In this document: in pieces, positions 26,797 through 35,607 of the stretch | How the letters are laid out: every line of letters begins with the position of its first letter | Numbering within the stretch: the first letter of the stretch is position 1 | NCBI GenBank assembly: GCA_009785325.1 | Contig: WQWN01000005.1 | Span: forward strand, 1-64,000 | Direction: 5' to 3' | Length of the DNA: 64,000 nt | From: Candidatus Saccharimonadota bacterium | Lineage (GTDB): Bacteria; Patescibacteriota; Saccharimonadia; Saccharimonadales; Saccharimonadaceae | The notes under the pieces: generated by a model | Seen by the model: only the letters and a program-made list of their open reading frames with translations | What the model was told of the DNA's origin: nothing | Databases searched by the model: none | Program-made: the position numbers and the translations under genes

Positions 26797-28005
26797 ATGC
26801 TCGGGCATCTTAAATCTCTCCGCACAAACGAAAATATCCTCGTCGCCGTGGACACTCTTCTTCACAGCAAATCTGTCTTTGTTTCCGTCTTTCTCATGAC
26901 CTACATGATCCGCACCTCTCTCACCGATTCGCCCGACGGCTTCATCATCTTCCGCCTCGTTAGCTACATCGTTATGGGAGCTGCTTCTATCTTTCTTATG
27001 CGCTTCCTCCGCAAACACCCCCTTGCCGCTTGGCGCATCGGTACATTCTCCTCTATTCTCAAAATCGGCCTCGTTATCCTCCTCGACCCTTACTCTATCA
27101 CCTTTCCTCTCATCATCGCCCTCATCAACGGCCTCGAAGCCACCCTCTACTGGCGCCCGACTGTCTTCTTTTCAATCACCGAAGTCCGCAATGACCGTCG
27201 ACATCGCTTCGAGAGCCTCAAACACATCTTCTCCTCCATCGTCAGAATTATCTCCCCCATTATCCTCGCCCTCCTCATCACCGACGCAGGTTTCGCTCAA
27301 ACTTCCATCGTCATTATCATTATTTCAATCGTTCAATTTTTCATCACTATCCTCTTCCGCCCCGCGCGCGTTGTCACCACCCGTCCTCACAAACTCCGCG
27401 CCATCTGGAACCAATTTATTCGCATCAAAGACCTCCGCCGCAATATCCTCCTCATGCAGTTTGTCCGTGGCCTCCTCATCTCTGGATCTGCCTACCTACT
27501 TGTCCCTATCATACTGATCTACACATACTCCCAATCCGACATCGCCCTCGGCATATACACTTCTATCGGTGTTATTTTTGCCATCACTCTTACTTTTACC
27601 TATCAACGTATCGCCCGCAGCCCAAAGCGCATCCGCTCTTTCGCAAAACTTATTGCTCCTTTCGCTATCCTCGCACCGCTCCTCCTAGTCCTCTCTCCCT
27701 CCACACCCTTTGCTGTCATTTTTTATATCTTCAGTATCGCCGCAGTCGAAGGATTCTTCAACCTCTTCGCCTCCGTCCATATCATGAACTCCATCAAAAA
27801 ACACCTAAATGGCGATTCTTATCTTCTAGAAGTCGAATGCGTCGGCGAGGTCGCCCTCTGTGTCGGCCGTGTCATCTCATTTTCTACTCTACTCATACTT
27901 ATCACTCTTACCGGCACCACCTACCTTCCTCACTTTGCCGTCATTTCTTCACTCGCCATCATACCCGCTCTCACTATCACCCTCCCCAAACACTCCAAAT
28001 CATGA
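26797..28005 (+). CDS. MFS-like membrane transporter
   Basis: 402 aa from ATG 26797. TGCTAAAAT ends 7 nt before this ATG, so the track start at 26686 lies upstream of transcription. About eleven to twelve hydrophobic spans in two halves with a basic central loop (RPARVVTTRPHKLRAIWNQF), and YMIRTSLTDSPDGFIIFRL early on. The arrangement fits a major facilitator family exporter. No substrate motif is recognised. It is leaderless and divergent from the hydrolase operon; rarA follows after 12 bp with its own -10. Confidence 0.75.
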   Translation: MLGHLKSLRTNENILVAVDTLLHSKSVFVSVFLMTYMIRTSLTDSPDGFIIFRLVSYIVMGAASIFLMRFLRKHPLAAWRIGTFSSILKIGLVILLDPYSITFPLIIALINGLEATLYWRPTVFFSITEVRNDRRHRFESLKHIFSSIVRIISPIILALLITDAGFAQTSIVIIIISIVQFFITILFRPARVVTTRPHKLRAIWNQFIRIKDLRRNILLMQFVRGLLISGSAYLLVPIILIYTYSQSDIALGIYTSIGVIFAITLTFTYQRIARSPKRIRSFAKLIAPFAILAPLLLVLSPSTPFAVIFYIFSIAAVEGFFNLFASVHIMNSIKKHLNGDSYLLEVECVGEVALCVGRVISFSTLLILITLTGTTYLPHFAVISSLAIIPALTITLPKHSKS

Positions 28006-28017
28006 CATAATGTCACC

Positions 28018-29208
28018 ATGAACCGCATTCCCCTAGCCGAAAAACTAAGACCCGAAAAACTCTCCGACGTCATCGGCCAGTCCCACCTAATCGGCCCCGA
28101 CAAAATCCTAAACAAAATAGTCGAAAAAAACGAACCCGTAAATCTCATTTTCTGGGGCCCACCCGGCATCGGAAAAACAACTCTAGCTCGCATCATCGCC
28201 ACCGGCTGGAAATCCGACTTCATCGAAATTTCCGCCGTCACCAGCGGAAAAAAAGACGTAGAAAAAGTCGTCGAACACGCCCGCCTCAACTGGAATCTCC
28301 AGATTCGCACCGTTCTTTTCGTCGACGAAATCCATCGCTTCAACAAAGCTCAACAAGACGCCTTTCTCCCCCACGTCGAATCCGGCCTCATCACCCTCAT
28401 CGGCGCCACCACCGAAAACCCCTCCTTCGAAATCATCACCCCACTCCTCTCCCGCTCCCGCGTCCTCGTCCTAAATCCACTCGCCAAAACCGAAATTCTA
28501 CAAGTCTTGCGCCGCGCAGTAAAACTAGAAAACGCAACCAAAAAAATCGACAAAAAATCCCTCGACTACATCGCCGAACTCTCCGGCGGCGACGCTCGCA
28601 CCGCCCTCGGCAACCTCGAACTCAGCCTCAGTCTTTCCGAAAAAGTCACGGTAGAAACCGTAAAAACCGCCGCCCAAAAAATCGTCCCCGGCTACGACAA
28701 AAAAGGCGACATGCACTACGACGTCATCTCCGCCTTCATCAAATCCATGCGCGGCAGCGACATCGACGCCGCCCTCTACTACCTCGCCCGCATGATTCAA
28801 GCCGGCGAAGACCCCAAATTCATCGCCCGCCGCATGGTCATTTTCGCCTCAGAAGACATCGGCCTCGCCGGCAACCACGCCCTCACCCTCGCCCTCTCTG
28901 CCTTCCAGTCCATCGAACGCGTCGGCATGCCCGAGGGAGGAATCATCCTCTCCCACGTCACCGTCGCCCTCTGCAAATCCCCCAAATCCCGCCAAACCTA
29001 CGACGCCTGGCATCGTGCCTTAGACCTAGCCAACAAATCCCCAAATCACCCCGTCCCCCTAGTCCTCCGAAACGCCCCCACCAAACTAATGAAAGACCTA
29101 AACTACGGCAAAACCAAATCCGGCGAATCTCAAAAGTGGACCGCCGGCCATCACGCCGACGCCTCCTACCTCCCTGACGACCTCCCACCTGACCCAATTT
29201 TCCAATAA
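28018..29208 (+). CDS. rarA: Replication-associated recombination protein RarA (MgsA)
   Basis: 396 aa. Starts MNRIPLAEKLRPEKLSDVIGQ, then Walker A GPPGIGKTTLA, Walker B VDEIHRFNKAQQDAFLPHVE, sensor 1 GATTENPSFE and the C-terminal tetramerisation part with FASEDIGLAGNHAL. RarA is a clamp-loader-like AAA+ ATPase acting at stalled replication forks. CATAAT with TGA upstream ends 6 nt before ATG 28018 in a 12-bp gap after the transporter gene, so it is probably leaderless. The coding strand is strikingly C-rich. Confidence 0.95.
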   Translation: MNRIPLAEKLRPEKLSDVIGQSHLIGPDKILNKIVEKNEPVNLIFWGPPGIGKTTLARIIATGWKSDFIEISAVTSGKKDVEKVVEHARLNWNLQIRTVLFVDEIHRFNKAQQDAFLPHVESGLITLIGATTENPSFEIITPLLSRSRVLVLNPLAKTEILQVLRRAVKLENATKKIDKKSLDYIAELSGGDARTALGNLELSLSLSEKVTVETVKTAAQKIVPGYDKKGDMHYDVISAFIKSMRGSDIDAALYYLARMIQAGEDPKFIARRMVIFASEDIGLAGNHALTLALSAFQSIERVGMPEGGIILSHVTVALCKSPKSRQTYDAWHRALDLANKSPNHPVPLVLRNAPTKLMKDLNYGKTKSGESQKWTAGHHADASYLPDDLPPDPIFQ

Positions 29209-29221
29209 TATCCCACTGTGA

Positions 29222-29227
29222 TATAAT
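29222..29227 (+). promoter_or_regulatory. -10 box of dut
   Basis: TGTGATATAAT (TATAAT at 29222-29227) with a 43-nt leader containing AAAAGGAG before ATG 29271. Confidence 0.6.
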
Positions 29228-29270
29228 CACGTCAAGTGGGAGTATCTTACATCAAAAGGAGCAAATCTAT

Positions 29271-29717
29271 ATGTCGCAGATCAAAGTCGAGATCGTCAAC
29301 AAGTCCAACAACCCCAATCCAACGTATCAAACTTTCGGATCCTCTGGCATGGACATCCAGGCATACCTACCAGAAAAGTCAGTGGTCATATATCCTGGTA
29401 AAACCGCCAAAATACCTACCGGTCTTTATTTCTCTCTCCCTTTTGGCTACGAATTCCAAGTCCGCCCCCGCTCAGGATTAGCCGCAAAATCTAGCATCAC
29501 CGTCATCAACACTCCCGGTACAGTCGATGACGACTATCGTGGCGAAGTATGTGTACTACTCATTAACCACGGCAACGAAGCTTTCTATGTCCAAAGCGGC
29601 GATCGCATTGCCCAGCTCGTACTTCAACAAGTCCCAAAAGCCGAACTAATCCCAGTCAAAGACCTCGACGACACCAAACGCGGGTCTGGAGGTTTCGGCA
29701 GCACTGGCATCACCTAG
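29271..29717 (+). CDS. dut: dUTP diphosphatase
   Basis: 148 aa. All five dUTPase motifs are visible: SGMDIQAYL, PRSGLAAKSS, INTPGTVDDDYRGEV, GDRIAQLVLQ and the P-loop-like RGSGGFGSTG. The trimeric enzyme hydrolyses dUTP to dUMP, keeping uracil out of DNA and supplying dUMP. AAAAGGAG lies before the ATG. It is monocistronic with its own promoter and terminator. Confidence 0.96.
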   Translation: MSQIKVEIVNKSNNPNPTYQTFGSSGMDIQAYLPEKSVVIYPGKTAKIPTGLYFSLPFGYEFQVRPRSGLAAKSSITVINTPGTVDDDYRGEVCVLLINHGNEAFYVQSGDRIAQLVLQQVPKAELIPVKDLDDTKRGSGGFGSTGIT

Positions 29718-29746
29718 ATCTACCAAATCAACTCCTACTTATCAAC

Positions 29747-29780
29747 AGACCCAGGACACTTACCTGGGTCTAATTCTTTT
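29747..29780 (+). terminator. Terminator of dut
   Basis: AGACCCAGG-7 nt-CCTGGGTCT, a perfect 9-bp stem, followed by AATTCTTTT. Confidence 0.8.
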
Positions 29781-29797
29781 CCAGTGGTCAAATGAAA

Positions 29798-29826
29798 AGC
29801 CGCAGGATTACCTCCCGCGGCTATCT
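29798..29826 (-). terminator. Terminator of the CDP-alcohol transferase gene
   Basis: On the minus strand AGCCGC..GCGGCT, with inner AGG/CCT-type pairing and TTTTC after it. The stop codon of the gene is in the loop. Confidence 0.7.
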
Positions 29827-30434
29827 TTTCGAAGAACCTCACACAGACGATCCCACTTATACCAAACAAGTATAATCCCCATGACAACAGCAACTCCCAG
29901 CCAAAACCAAAACCAACCAGCAGTCATCACAGCCGACCAAGTCAGCTCCGACTCTGTACCGACCGTCGATGCTAGTAGTAAAATAATCACTACTACTGCA
30001 ATCAGCGGACCATACAGCCAGCGTCGTCTTGTCAAGATTAGCCCTTCCGCTATCTTCGCATACTCTGGTGATCTTTTCAAAATCACCACCATAAATTGCA
30101 ATGCTAGTCCGACGACCACCACTGCCTCCGCAAATCGCGCCCCAAAAGCATACGTATGGATCGCTACGTACAACAGCGCCGCCACACCCAGAGTTATATC
30201 TGCGACCATATCGAACATGACTTTGTTGACTCTCCACCATAGGCTTTCTTCTAGATGTCTTGGGTATGGCCACCGACCTGCTGCTGGACCGTCAAAAGCA
30301 TCCGTCAGCTCTCCCACCGAAAACGCTATCAATACCCATATCGGACTCGTGCCTCTTACTACAAACACAAAAATCAGAAATGCGAAAACAAACCTCGAAA
30401 ATGTTAGTACGTCAGCTATGTGATACTTCTTCAT
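29808..30434 (-). CDS. CDP-alcohol phosphatidyltransferase-like protein
   Basis: 208 aa from ATG 30434 (MKKYHIADVL), which has AAAGGAGGT upstream. About five to six spans are seen. The catalytic motif in this family is DxxDGxxARx8Gx3Dx3D. Here I see TDAFDGPAAGRW, with an extra residue before the Arg, and later FDMVADITLG, which keeps D-x3-D. The second part fits, the first is altered, so the active site may be changed. Such enzymes join CDP-diacylglycerol and an alcohol (glycerol phosphate, inositol) at the membrane in phospholipid synthesis. It is monocistronic. Confidence 0.65.
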   Translation of the reverse strand: MKKYHIADVLTFSRFVFAFLIFVFVVRGTSPIWVLIAFSVGELTDAFDGPAAGRWPYPRHLEESLWWRVNKVMFDMVADITLGVAALLYVAIHTYAFGARFAEAVVVVGLALQFMVVILKRSPEYAKIAEGLILTRRRWLYGPLIAVVVIILLLASTVGTESELTWSAVMTAGWFWFWLGVAVVMGIILVWYKWDRLCEVLRKDSRGR

Positions 30435-30495
30435 CACAACCCACCTCCTTTTGTGTAGCTGAATCATCAAATTATACTATCAAATACCAGATACG

Positions 30496-31332
30496 TCAAT
30501 AACTACCGCACACTACATTATTCGCCTCTAGCCACCCCTCCAGCGACCCCCCATCCAGATACCTCCCTGTCATCGGCAACACTCTCATCACATTCCCCGC
30601 ACGGATATAGTCAAAAATCGGATCAGTAATCATATATTCCTGATCTTTTGGCCCAAAATCATTCCCCTTCACATAATCTACCACCATCCTAAGCATCTCC
30701 GCGCTCATCACATATTTACTAATGTTAATCATACTACTTGGCGCCTCTTCCACACTTGGCTTCTCTACAATTCCCGCCAGTTTCCCTTCAACCACCTCTA
30801 GCACCCCGTATTTACTCACATCTTCTCTTGCTATCGTCGCCCCCACTATTGCCGACTCGTCCTCACTCTCTACGCTAGCGATCAAATTCGCCATCTCACT
30901 TCCCCCTTCAGCCTCCCAAATAAAGTCATCTCCCATCAAGACCGCCACCGCCTCATCAATTCCAAATTCCTCCGCTGCAATAGCTACTGGAAGCGCCGTA
31001 CCATATCGTCCATCATCTTTTTGCACCACATAGTGAAAATTAACGCCTTTAGGCGCCGTTTTCATCAATTCAATTCTATCTCCTTTTCCACGCTCCTCCA
31101 GATACTTCTCCAACACCAAATTCTCCCCATAATATGCCTTCACCTGACTACATTCTCCCTCTCCAATCACCAGATAGATATCCTTAATTCCTGCCTTTAC
31201 ACAATCTTCCACTACATAGTCCACAATTGGCCTATTACCAATCGGCAACATCGACTTCTCAATTACTTTAGTTATAGGTAGTCGTCTAGTTCCCCATCCT
31301 GCGATGGGAATAATCGCTTTTGTAATACTCAT
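30496..31332 (-). CDS. galU: UTP--glucose-1-phosphate uridylyltransferase
   Basis: 278 aa from ATG 31332 (MSITKAIIPIAGWGTRRLP). TATGAT lies 7 nt before it, so the longer track start is unlikely. The nucleotide-binding motif is AGWGTRRLPITK, then KSMLPIGNRPIVDYVVEDC, VLMGDDF and VEKPSVEEAPSS, with the end in YLDGGSLEGWLEAN. It makes UDP-glucose from UTP and glucose-1-phosphate for cell-envelope sugars. The lysine in VEKP fits the GalU family. Confidence 0.93.
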   Translation of the reverse strand: MSITKAIIPIAGWGTRRLPITKVIEKSMLPIGNRPIVDYVVEDCVKAGIKDIYLVIGEGECSQVKAYYGENLVLEKYLEERGKGDRIELMKTAPKGVNFHYVVQKDDGRYGTALPVAIAAEEFGIDEAVAVLMGDDFIWEAEGGSEMANLIASVESEDESAIVGATIAREDVSKYGVLEVVEGKLAGIVEKPSVEEAPSSMINISKYVMSAEMLRMVVDYVKGNDFGPKDQEYMITDPIFDYIRAGNVMRVLPMTGRYLDGGSLEGWLEANNVVCGSY

Positions 31333-31367
31333 AATCTTCATCATACCACATCCCACCCCTACCTACA

Positions 31368-32321
31368 CTAGTGCCTATCAATATCTCCTTCATCGCTGTG
31401 ATCATACTCGTGAGAGTGTTCATGATCATTCTCGTCTTCGTCATCATGGCTATGATCTTCATCGCCACAATCGTCATGACTATGGCTATGCTCATGCGAA
31501 TGATCGTGATGATGACCATGATGCGAGTGCGAATGTCCGTGTTCATGATCATGTACGTGCTTATAGTCATGTGTCAAATGAATCACCGTCCCTACTAGCG
31601 CTACCCCCAATAATACACCTACCACCTCCCTATAAACTTTCCGATTCCTACCCTTTTGCATGCTCGGTATAATCTCTCCAATCGCAAGATAGATAAAGAA
31701 TCCAGCCACTACAGCTAGAAACAATGGCATCTCATATTTCATATTCGCACCCAGATGAAACGCGATCAACATGCCCGGTATCATCGCTAGGACCTGCGCC
31801 ACCTGAATCGCTATAATTCGCCGTGTCGGCCATTTTGCCTTAATCATCACCGCAAAATCTCCGATCTCCATCGGCAACTCATGCGCTACCACTACTAGCG
31901 CTACCACCAATCCCAGTCTCACATCCGCCGCAAAAGCCACTCCGATCACCGCACCATCCACAAATTTATGAATAGCATCCACAATTATCATCATCTTTGC
32001 CGCCTTAGCACTATGCTCATCTACTTCGTCATGACCGCCGTGCTTATGCCATTTCGCAAGTATATATCCGAGTATAAAAAAGAATACAAACCCCACCAGT
32101 ACAAACACCATAGCCGTATACACGTCTACCGTTCCCGCATGAAACACTTCGGGTATCAGATGCAAAAATGCCGCCGCGAGCAGTGCTCCCGCCGCAAAAG
32201 GCACACCCCACGCCTGCAAAAACCTCGCTACTTTAGACTTTGTCAGCAGTAGAAATCCACCCGACAAACAAATCACTCCACACCCCAACGCAATCAAAAT
32301 CAACCAAATTGTATCACTCAC
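31368..32321 (-). CDS. ZIP-family metal transporter with histidine-rich tail
   Basis: 317 aa; the start is GTG 32321 with AAGGAGG 5 nt upstream. About eight spans. HKFVDGAVIGVAFA and VVAHELPMEIGDFAVMI are the metal-binding helices of ZIP transporters, which import zinc or other divalent cations. The C-terminal 70 residues form a tail packed with His, Asp and Glu (HEHGHSHSHHGHHHDHSHEH). ZIP proteins usually have the His-rich segment in the loop between spans 3 and 4; a C-terminal tail is less usual and may buffer or sense metal. Next gene galU follows after 35 bp. Confidence 0.9.
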   Translation of the reverse strand: MSDTIWLILIALGCGVICLSGGFLLLTKSKVARFLQAWGVPFAAGALLAAAFLHLIPEVFHAGTVDVYTAMVFVLVGFVFFFILGYILAKWHKHGGHDEVDEHSAKAAKMMIIVDAIHKFVDGAVIGVAFAADVRLGLVVALVVVAHELPMEIGDFAVMIKAKWPTRRIIAIQVAQVLAMIPGMLIAFHLGANMKYEMPLFLAVVAGFFIYLAIGEIIPSMQKGRNRKVYREVVGVLLGVALVGTVIHLTHDYKHVHDHEHGHSHSHHGHHHDHSHEHSHSHDDCGDEDHSHDDEDENDHEHSHEYDHSDEGDIDRH

Positions 32322-32354
32322 AAGATCCTCCTTCGCTTAGCGGTCGCAACCTCA

Positions 32355-32849
32355 TTACTGAAACAGTCGCACCCACAAAAAATCATCACCAAAACCTACC
32401 ACCTCGAATGGGCTTTCTCCTTCACACTCCCAGCGCCATTCGTCATCCCCGCTCAAACGATACCGGTAAGTAATAGAAGTTCGCCCGTCTGGAAGCTCAC
32501 ATAATAGCTCGTCGGAAATCTGAAGTATTATAGCTCCATCCTCAGTGCGAAAAGCTACCGTATTGATATAACCAAGTTGCAGAAGTGCCTCATCCTCAAC
32601 TTCCAGTACAGTGCGAGGCGCCGTTTCTGAATTTAGTGTTTCATCTGGTTGCTCTGGAGCTTCTGTTCGTTCACTATAACTAGAATCCGACTCTTCTTGC
32701 AGGCATTTCAACTCCCCTCTGAGCATCGCCGGAATAAAAACTATTTTCAATACCACCAACCCTACTAGAACCACCACTAGAATAGCTACCACTACCGTTA
32801 ATTTCTTTTTTGTCTTCTCCGCACTTTTAATAACCTTATGCATTTTCAT
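32355..32849 (-). CDS. Hypothetical membrane-anchored protein
   Basis: 164 aa with one N-terminal span (LTVVVAILVVVLVGLVVLKIVF) after a lysine-rich start. An acidic linker follows (SDSSYSERTEAPEQPDET) and then a C-terminal domain of about 85 residues with LLQLGYINTVAFRTEDGAIIL. No family is recognised; it is probably exported and membrane-tethered. TATGAT is 6 nt before the ATG (leaderless). The ZIP gene follows after 33 bp with its own ribosome-binding site, so the two may be cotranscribed. Confidence 0.6.
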   Translation of the reverse strand: MKMHKVIKSAEKTKKKLTVVVAILVVVLVGLVVLKIVFIPAMLRGELKCLQEESDSSYSERTEAPEQPDETLNSETAPRTVLEVEDEALLQLGYINTVAFRTEDGAIILQISDELLCELPDGRTSITYRYRLSGDDEWRWECEGESPFEVVGFGDDFLWVRLFQ

Positions 32850-32893
32850 ATTCTCATCATACCATAGTATTTGCCACTAGAACCATCTTCCTG

Positions 32894-32922
32894 TTGCTAA
32901 ATCTCCCCATACCCGCTAAAAT
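32894..32922 (+). promoter_or_regulatory. Promoter of tRNA-Val
   Basis: TTGCTA, 17 nt, TAAAAT with CGC before the -10; the tRNA starts 11 nt later. Confidence 0.75.
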
Positions 32923-32932
32923 ATCCTCAGTC

Positions 32933-33009
32933 GGGTTGTTAGCTCAGTTGGCTAGAGCATCTCGTTTACACCGAGAGGGTCGGGGGTTCGAGTCCCTCAC
33001 AACCCACCA
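32933..33009 (+). tRNA. tRNA-Val(TAC)
   Basis: 77 nt with CCA encoded: acceptor GGGTTGT/ACAACCC, D-arm GCTC..GAGC, anticodon stem TCTCG/CGAGA around TTTACAC, T-arm GGGGGTTCGAGTCCC. Its CCA end is the core of the repeat described at 33004 and appears to be an integration site. Confidence 0.95.
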
Positions 33010-33056
33010 TTAGACTCTTACTTAAACCCTGCCCAAAAAAATTTGAGGCGGGGTTT
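33004..33056 (+). repeat. 53-bp inverted repeat, copy 1 (tRNA-Val 3' end plus terminator)
   Basis: CCACCATTA, the segment CTCTTACTTAAACCC, then TGCCCAAAAAAATTTGAGG and C/T GGGGTTT recur in inverted orientation at 37378-37430 with about three differences. The segment also forms a terminator (AAACCCTGCC..GGCGGGGTTT) for tRNA-Val. The copy at 37.4 kb joins the same arm to a different left arm, so CCACCA looks like a recombination core. Confidence 0.85.
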
Positions 33057-33170
33057 CTTGTTTTTGTAGATCCTATAAGCTCTAAATCGCTCTGTATTTT
33101 TCAGCGGCGCAACCCATATTTCTAATTATAATTATCTACTTTATGAAACGTTGCTTTCTTTGTTCATCGG

Positions 33171-35307
33171 TCAAAAACTATCTGACCAGAAATCAGCTGC
33201 ATCACTTAGAAATCTCATACTAGGCACATTGCGAAGGGAGCTTCTTGCTGCATCTTGAATAGTCCCATCACCAGGTCCACGCCTAACCTTTTTATTCTGT
33301 TTCGCAATGCGGCGCTCCCAGGGGCCTTGCTCCTCCCAGCTCTCCACATCCCCTAAACTTTCATTAACAGCTCTCTCATAACCCATCTTTATCAAACGTT
33401 TAGCAAGTTTCTTACGATTCAGCCCCTTAATCTTACCTAAATACTTCGCTATAGCCCAAGCATCTCCATTCTCAATTGTTTTGTCAACAATCTCTTGAAG
33501 ATTATCCAAACCTTCAAATTTCTCCAAGTTAAACACTATCCGGCGTGCGCTACCTTTCTCAACTAGTCTATCCGCAAGGTCCTGGTGGTTTAGCCCTTTG
33601 AATTTTTCTAGGCTACCCGCTACAGACCACTCCTTGCCTGCTTCAATCAATTGATGGGCAATGTCGAGACTCAACTCTTCAAATTTCTTTAAGTGTTCAG
33701 CAACAGCATCGATATCACCCCTCTCAATCATCTTGCTCGCAAGTCCCTGATAGTTTATTCCTTTAAACTTTTCCAGATTCCGCACTATATTCCAGTTATG
33801 CCCGCCCTCAACCAACTTATCCACGAGCTCCTGATGGTCTATTCCTTCAAACTTTTCAAGGTAACGCGCAATATTCTTACCATCTCCGCTTTCAAGAAGC
33901 TTATCTACAAGCTCCTGATGGTCTATTCCTTCAAACTTTTCTAAACTATAAGCTATACCTTGCCCATCTCCAGCTTCAATTAATTTATCCACTAGCTCTT
34001 TATGGTCCAACCCTTCGAACATTTCAAGGCGTTCCGCTACATTCGAACCTCGTCCTGCCGCGATAAACAGGTCAATTACATCATGATCACTGCTCAGCCC
34101 ATCAAATTTATCCAACTTATCAAGAACATATCCACCATGTCCTTCCTTTATTATCTTATAGGCAGTTTCTTGATTTAAGTTTCCGAAATTATCAAGACAC
34201 CCCGCTACAGTCCACACACTCCCCGCCTCAATCATCTTATCGGCTACTTCTTGAGACAACTCTTCAAAATGCCTTAATAAATATGAAGAACCCCTCAGTC
34301 GACTACTATCCTTTTCGAGGATACTAATAGCGGCTTCTGACCCCAGGCCTTCAAACTCGTCTATATTGCGAATAGCATACGAAATCCCGTGTTCTTCTAG
34401 CATATTAATAAACTCACGATCACTATTACTTACTTCAAGCTCCTCTATAGTACCTCCTCTTTCAGAAGTGTTTTCGGCAAGTTTTTCGGATGATTCTTCA
34501 CCTAACTCTTCTACATTATCAGGCCGCGCTTCCGGTGATCCATCAAATTCAAATTCCGACTCTTTATCTGTTAAACTTTCGCCCTCGTCACCCTCCATCA
34601 GCCTCACTTTATTTATCGCCGCCGCACCCTTTGCTGAAATCGTTTCAGCACTTATCTCCTCTCCACCAATCTCTATACTGCCCTCTGTTTCAATACCGCT
34701 CTCGATACCAACCATAAATATCTTCTGAGCCGTCCTCATCTGCGAGATGTCTTTTTCCTGTTCCACTTCAGGAAGCTTAGCAAACGCGTCACCGTACCGA
34801 ACTTCTTCACCTTGTTTATTCAGTACAGGATTTCCTTCTCTATCTTTAATTACCGCGCCTCTTTGCCACGAATTCCTCTCTACCCAAGCTGTATGAATCT
34901 CCTCACCGACACGGTCATAGGTCTCTGCATCTGACAGGTCAACTTCACTGCCTTCTCGCTCTAAAATCCCTACAATTACTTCCGCTGCGGCCTTATTCTC
35001 AGCTTGCCAATGTTCAGGCAAATCCGCATACGAAGTGTTTGCGATGTCGACACTCTGTAGTACTCGATCCCCCCCCCGTAACATCCGCCTCGTTCTTCCA
35101 CTTACTTCCTCCCTCTACTTCTACCTCTACTTTCACACGAGGGCGATAAGTTCCATCTTCATTACGAAAATTCTCATTACGCCACTGGTCGTGAAACTCT
35201 GAACCTAGCTCCGCCACTGCACTATTTCGTATTTCAATCATCTCTGGACTGTCTTTTGTTTCAGGACTATCTGTAAGATTGTACTCAGGTGTTAATTTGT
35301 TTGGCAT
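33171..35307 (-). pseudogene. Helical-repeat protein gene switched off by a G9 frameshift (possibly phase-variable)
   Basis: Two track ORFs (35014..35307 and 33171..35084) are in different frames and meet at nine G (minus strand) at 35069-35077. Eight or eleven G would join them into about 711 aa. The N-terminal part is acidic (MPNKLTPEYNLTD..) with GAGAGGAAG before the ATG. The C-terminal part contains about twelve helical units of about 31 residues of the type LEKFEGIDHQELVDKLVEGG, resembling a solenoid. No signal peptide or catalytic motif is seen. As sequenced, the first ORF ends after 97 codons; the second ORF has its own ATG just before the G run, so a truncated product may exist. Sequencing error in the run is a real alternative. 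Confidence 0.75.
35069..35077 (-). repeat. Homopolymer G9 tract (C9 on plus strand)
   Basis: Nine consecutive C on the plus strand inside a coding region, at the exact point where the reading frame is lost. A change of minus one restores the long frame. Confidence 0.85.
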
Positions 35308-35318
35308 AACTTCCTCTC

Positions 35319-35361
35319 GTTATGTTGTTTAACATAAGTATGTCATAAGCAACATAATAAC
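35319..35361. promoter_or_regulatory. Inverted repeat upstream of the repeat-protein gene
   Basis: GTTATGTTG and CAACATAATAAC flank a segment that itself contains TTATGTT..AACATAA and ACATA/TATGT pairings. It lies just upstream of ATG 35307 and may be an operator; no regulator is known. The remaining sequence to 35515 shows nothing else I recognise. Confidence 0.4.
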
Positions 35362-35515
35362 GCAAAGTAAAATCGCCAACCAAAGAGGAGAATTACATAA
35401 CCAATCGCCAGACCCTTCACATCAACAAATTATCCCTAATAGCACTTAGGTAGGACTTTGCTTTTCTCAAAAAACCAACTAAACTTGGTAATTCCGAGTC
35501 TCTAGTATGTGAATA

Positions 35516-35548
35516 TTGACCCAGTCCCCCCGACATGCTAATGTTTAC
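35516..35548 (+). promoter_or_regulatory. Surface-family promoter of RCC1 gene 1, with C6 in the spacer
   Basis: TTGACC, 17 nt (CAGT-CCCCCC-GACATGC), TAATGT; the box ATGCTAATGTTTAC is shared with three other surface genes. The leader has GCGAGAGAAAG before ATGCG, also shared. Confidence 0.75.
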
Positions 35549-35607
35549 ATAGAGTGTAAACAAAAACATCATCTAAAACTATCTGCGAGAGAAAGTTTGT
35601 TTTTCTC

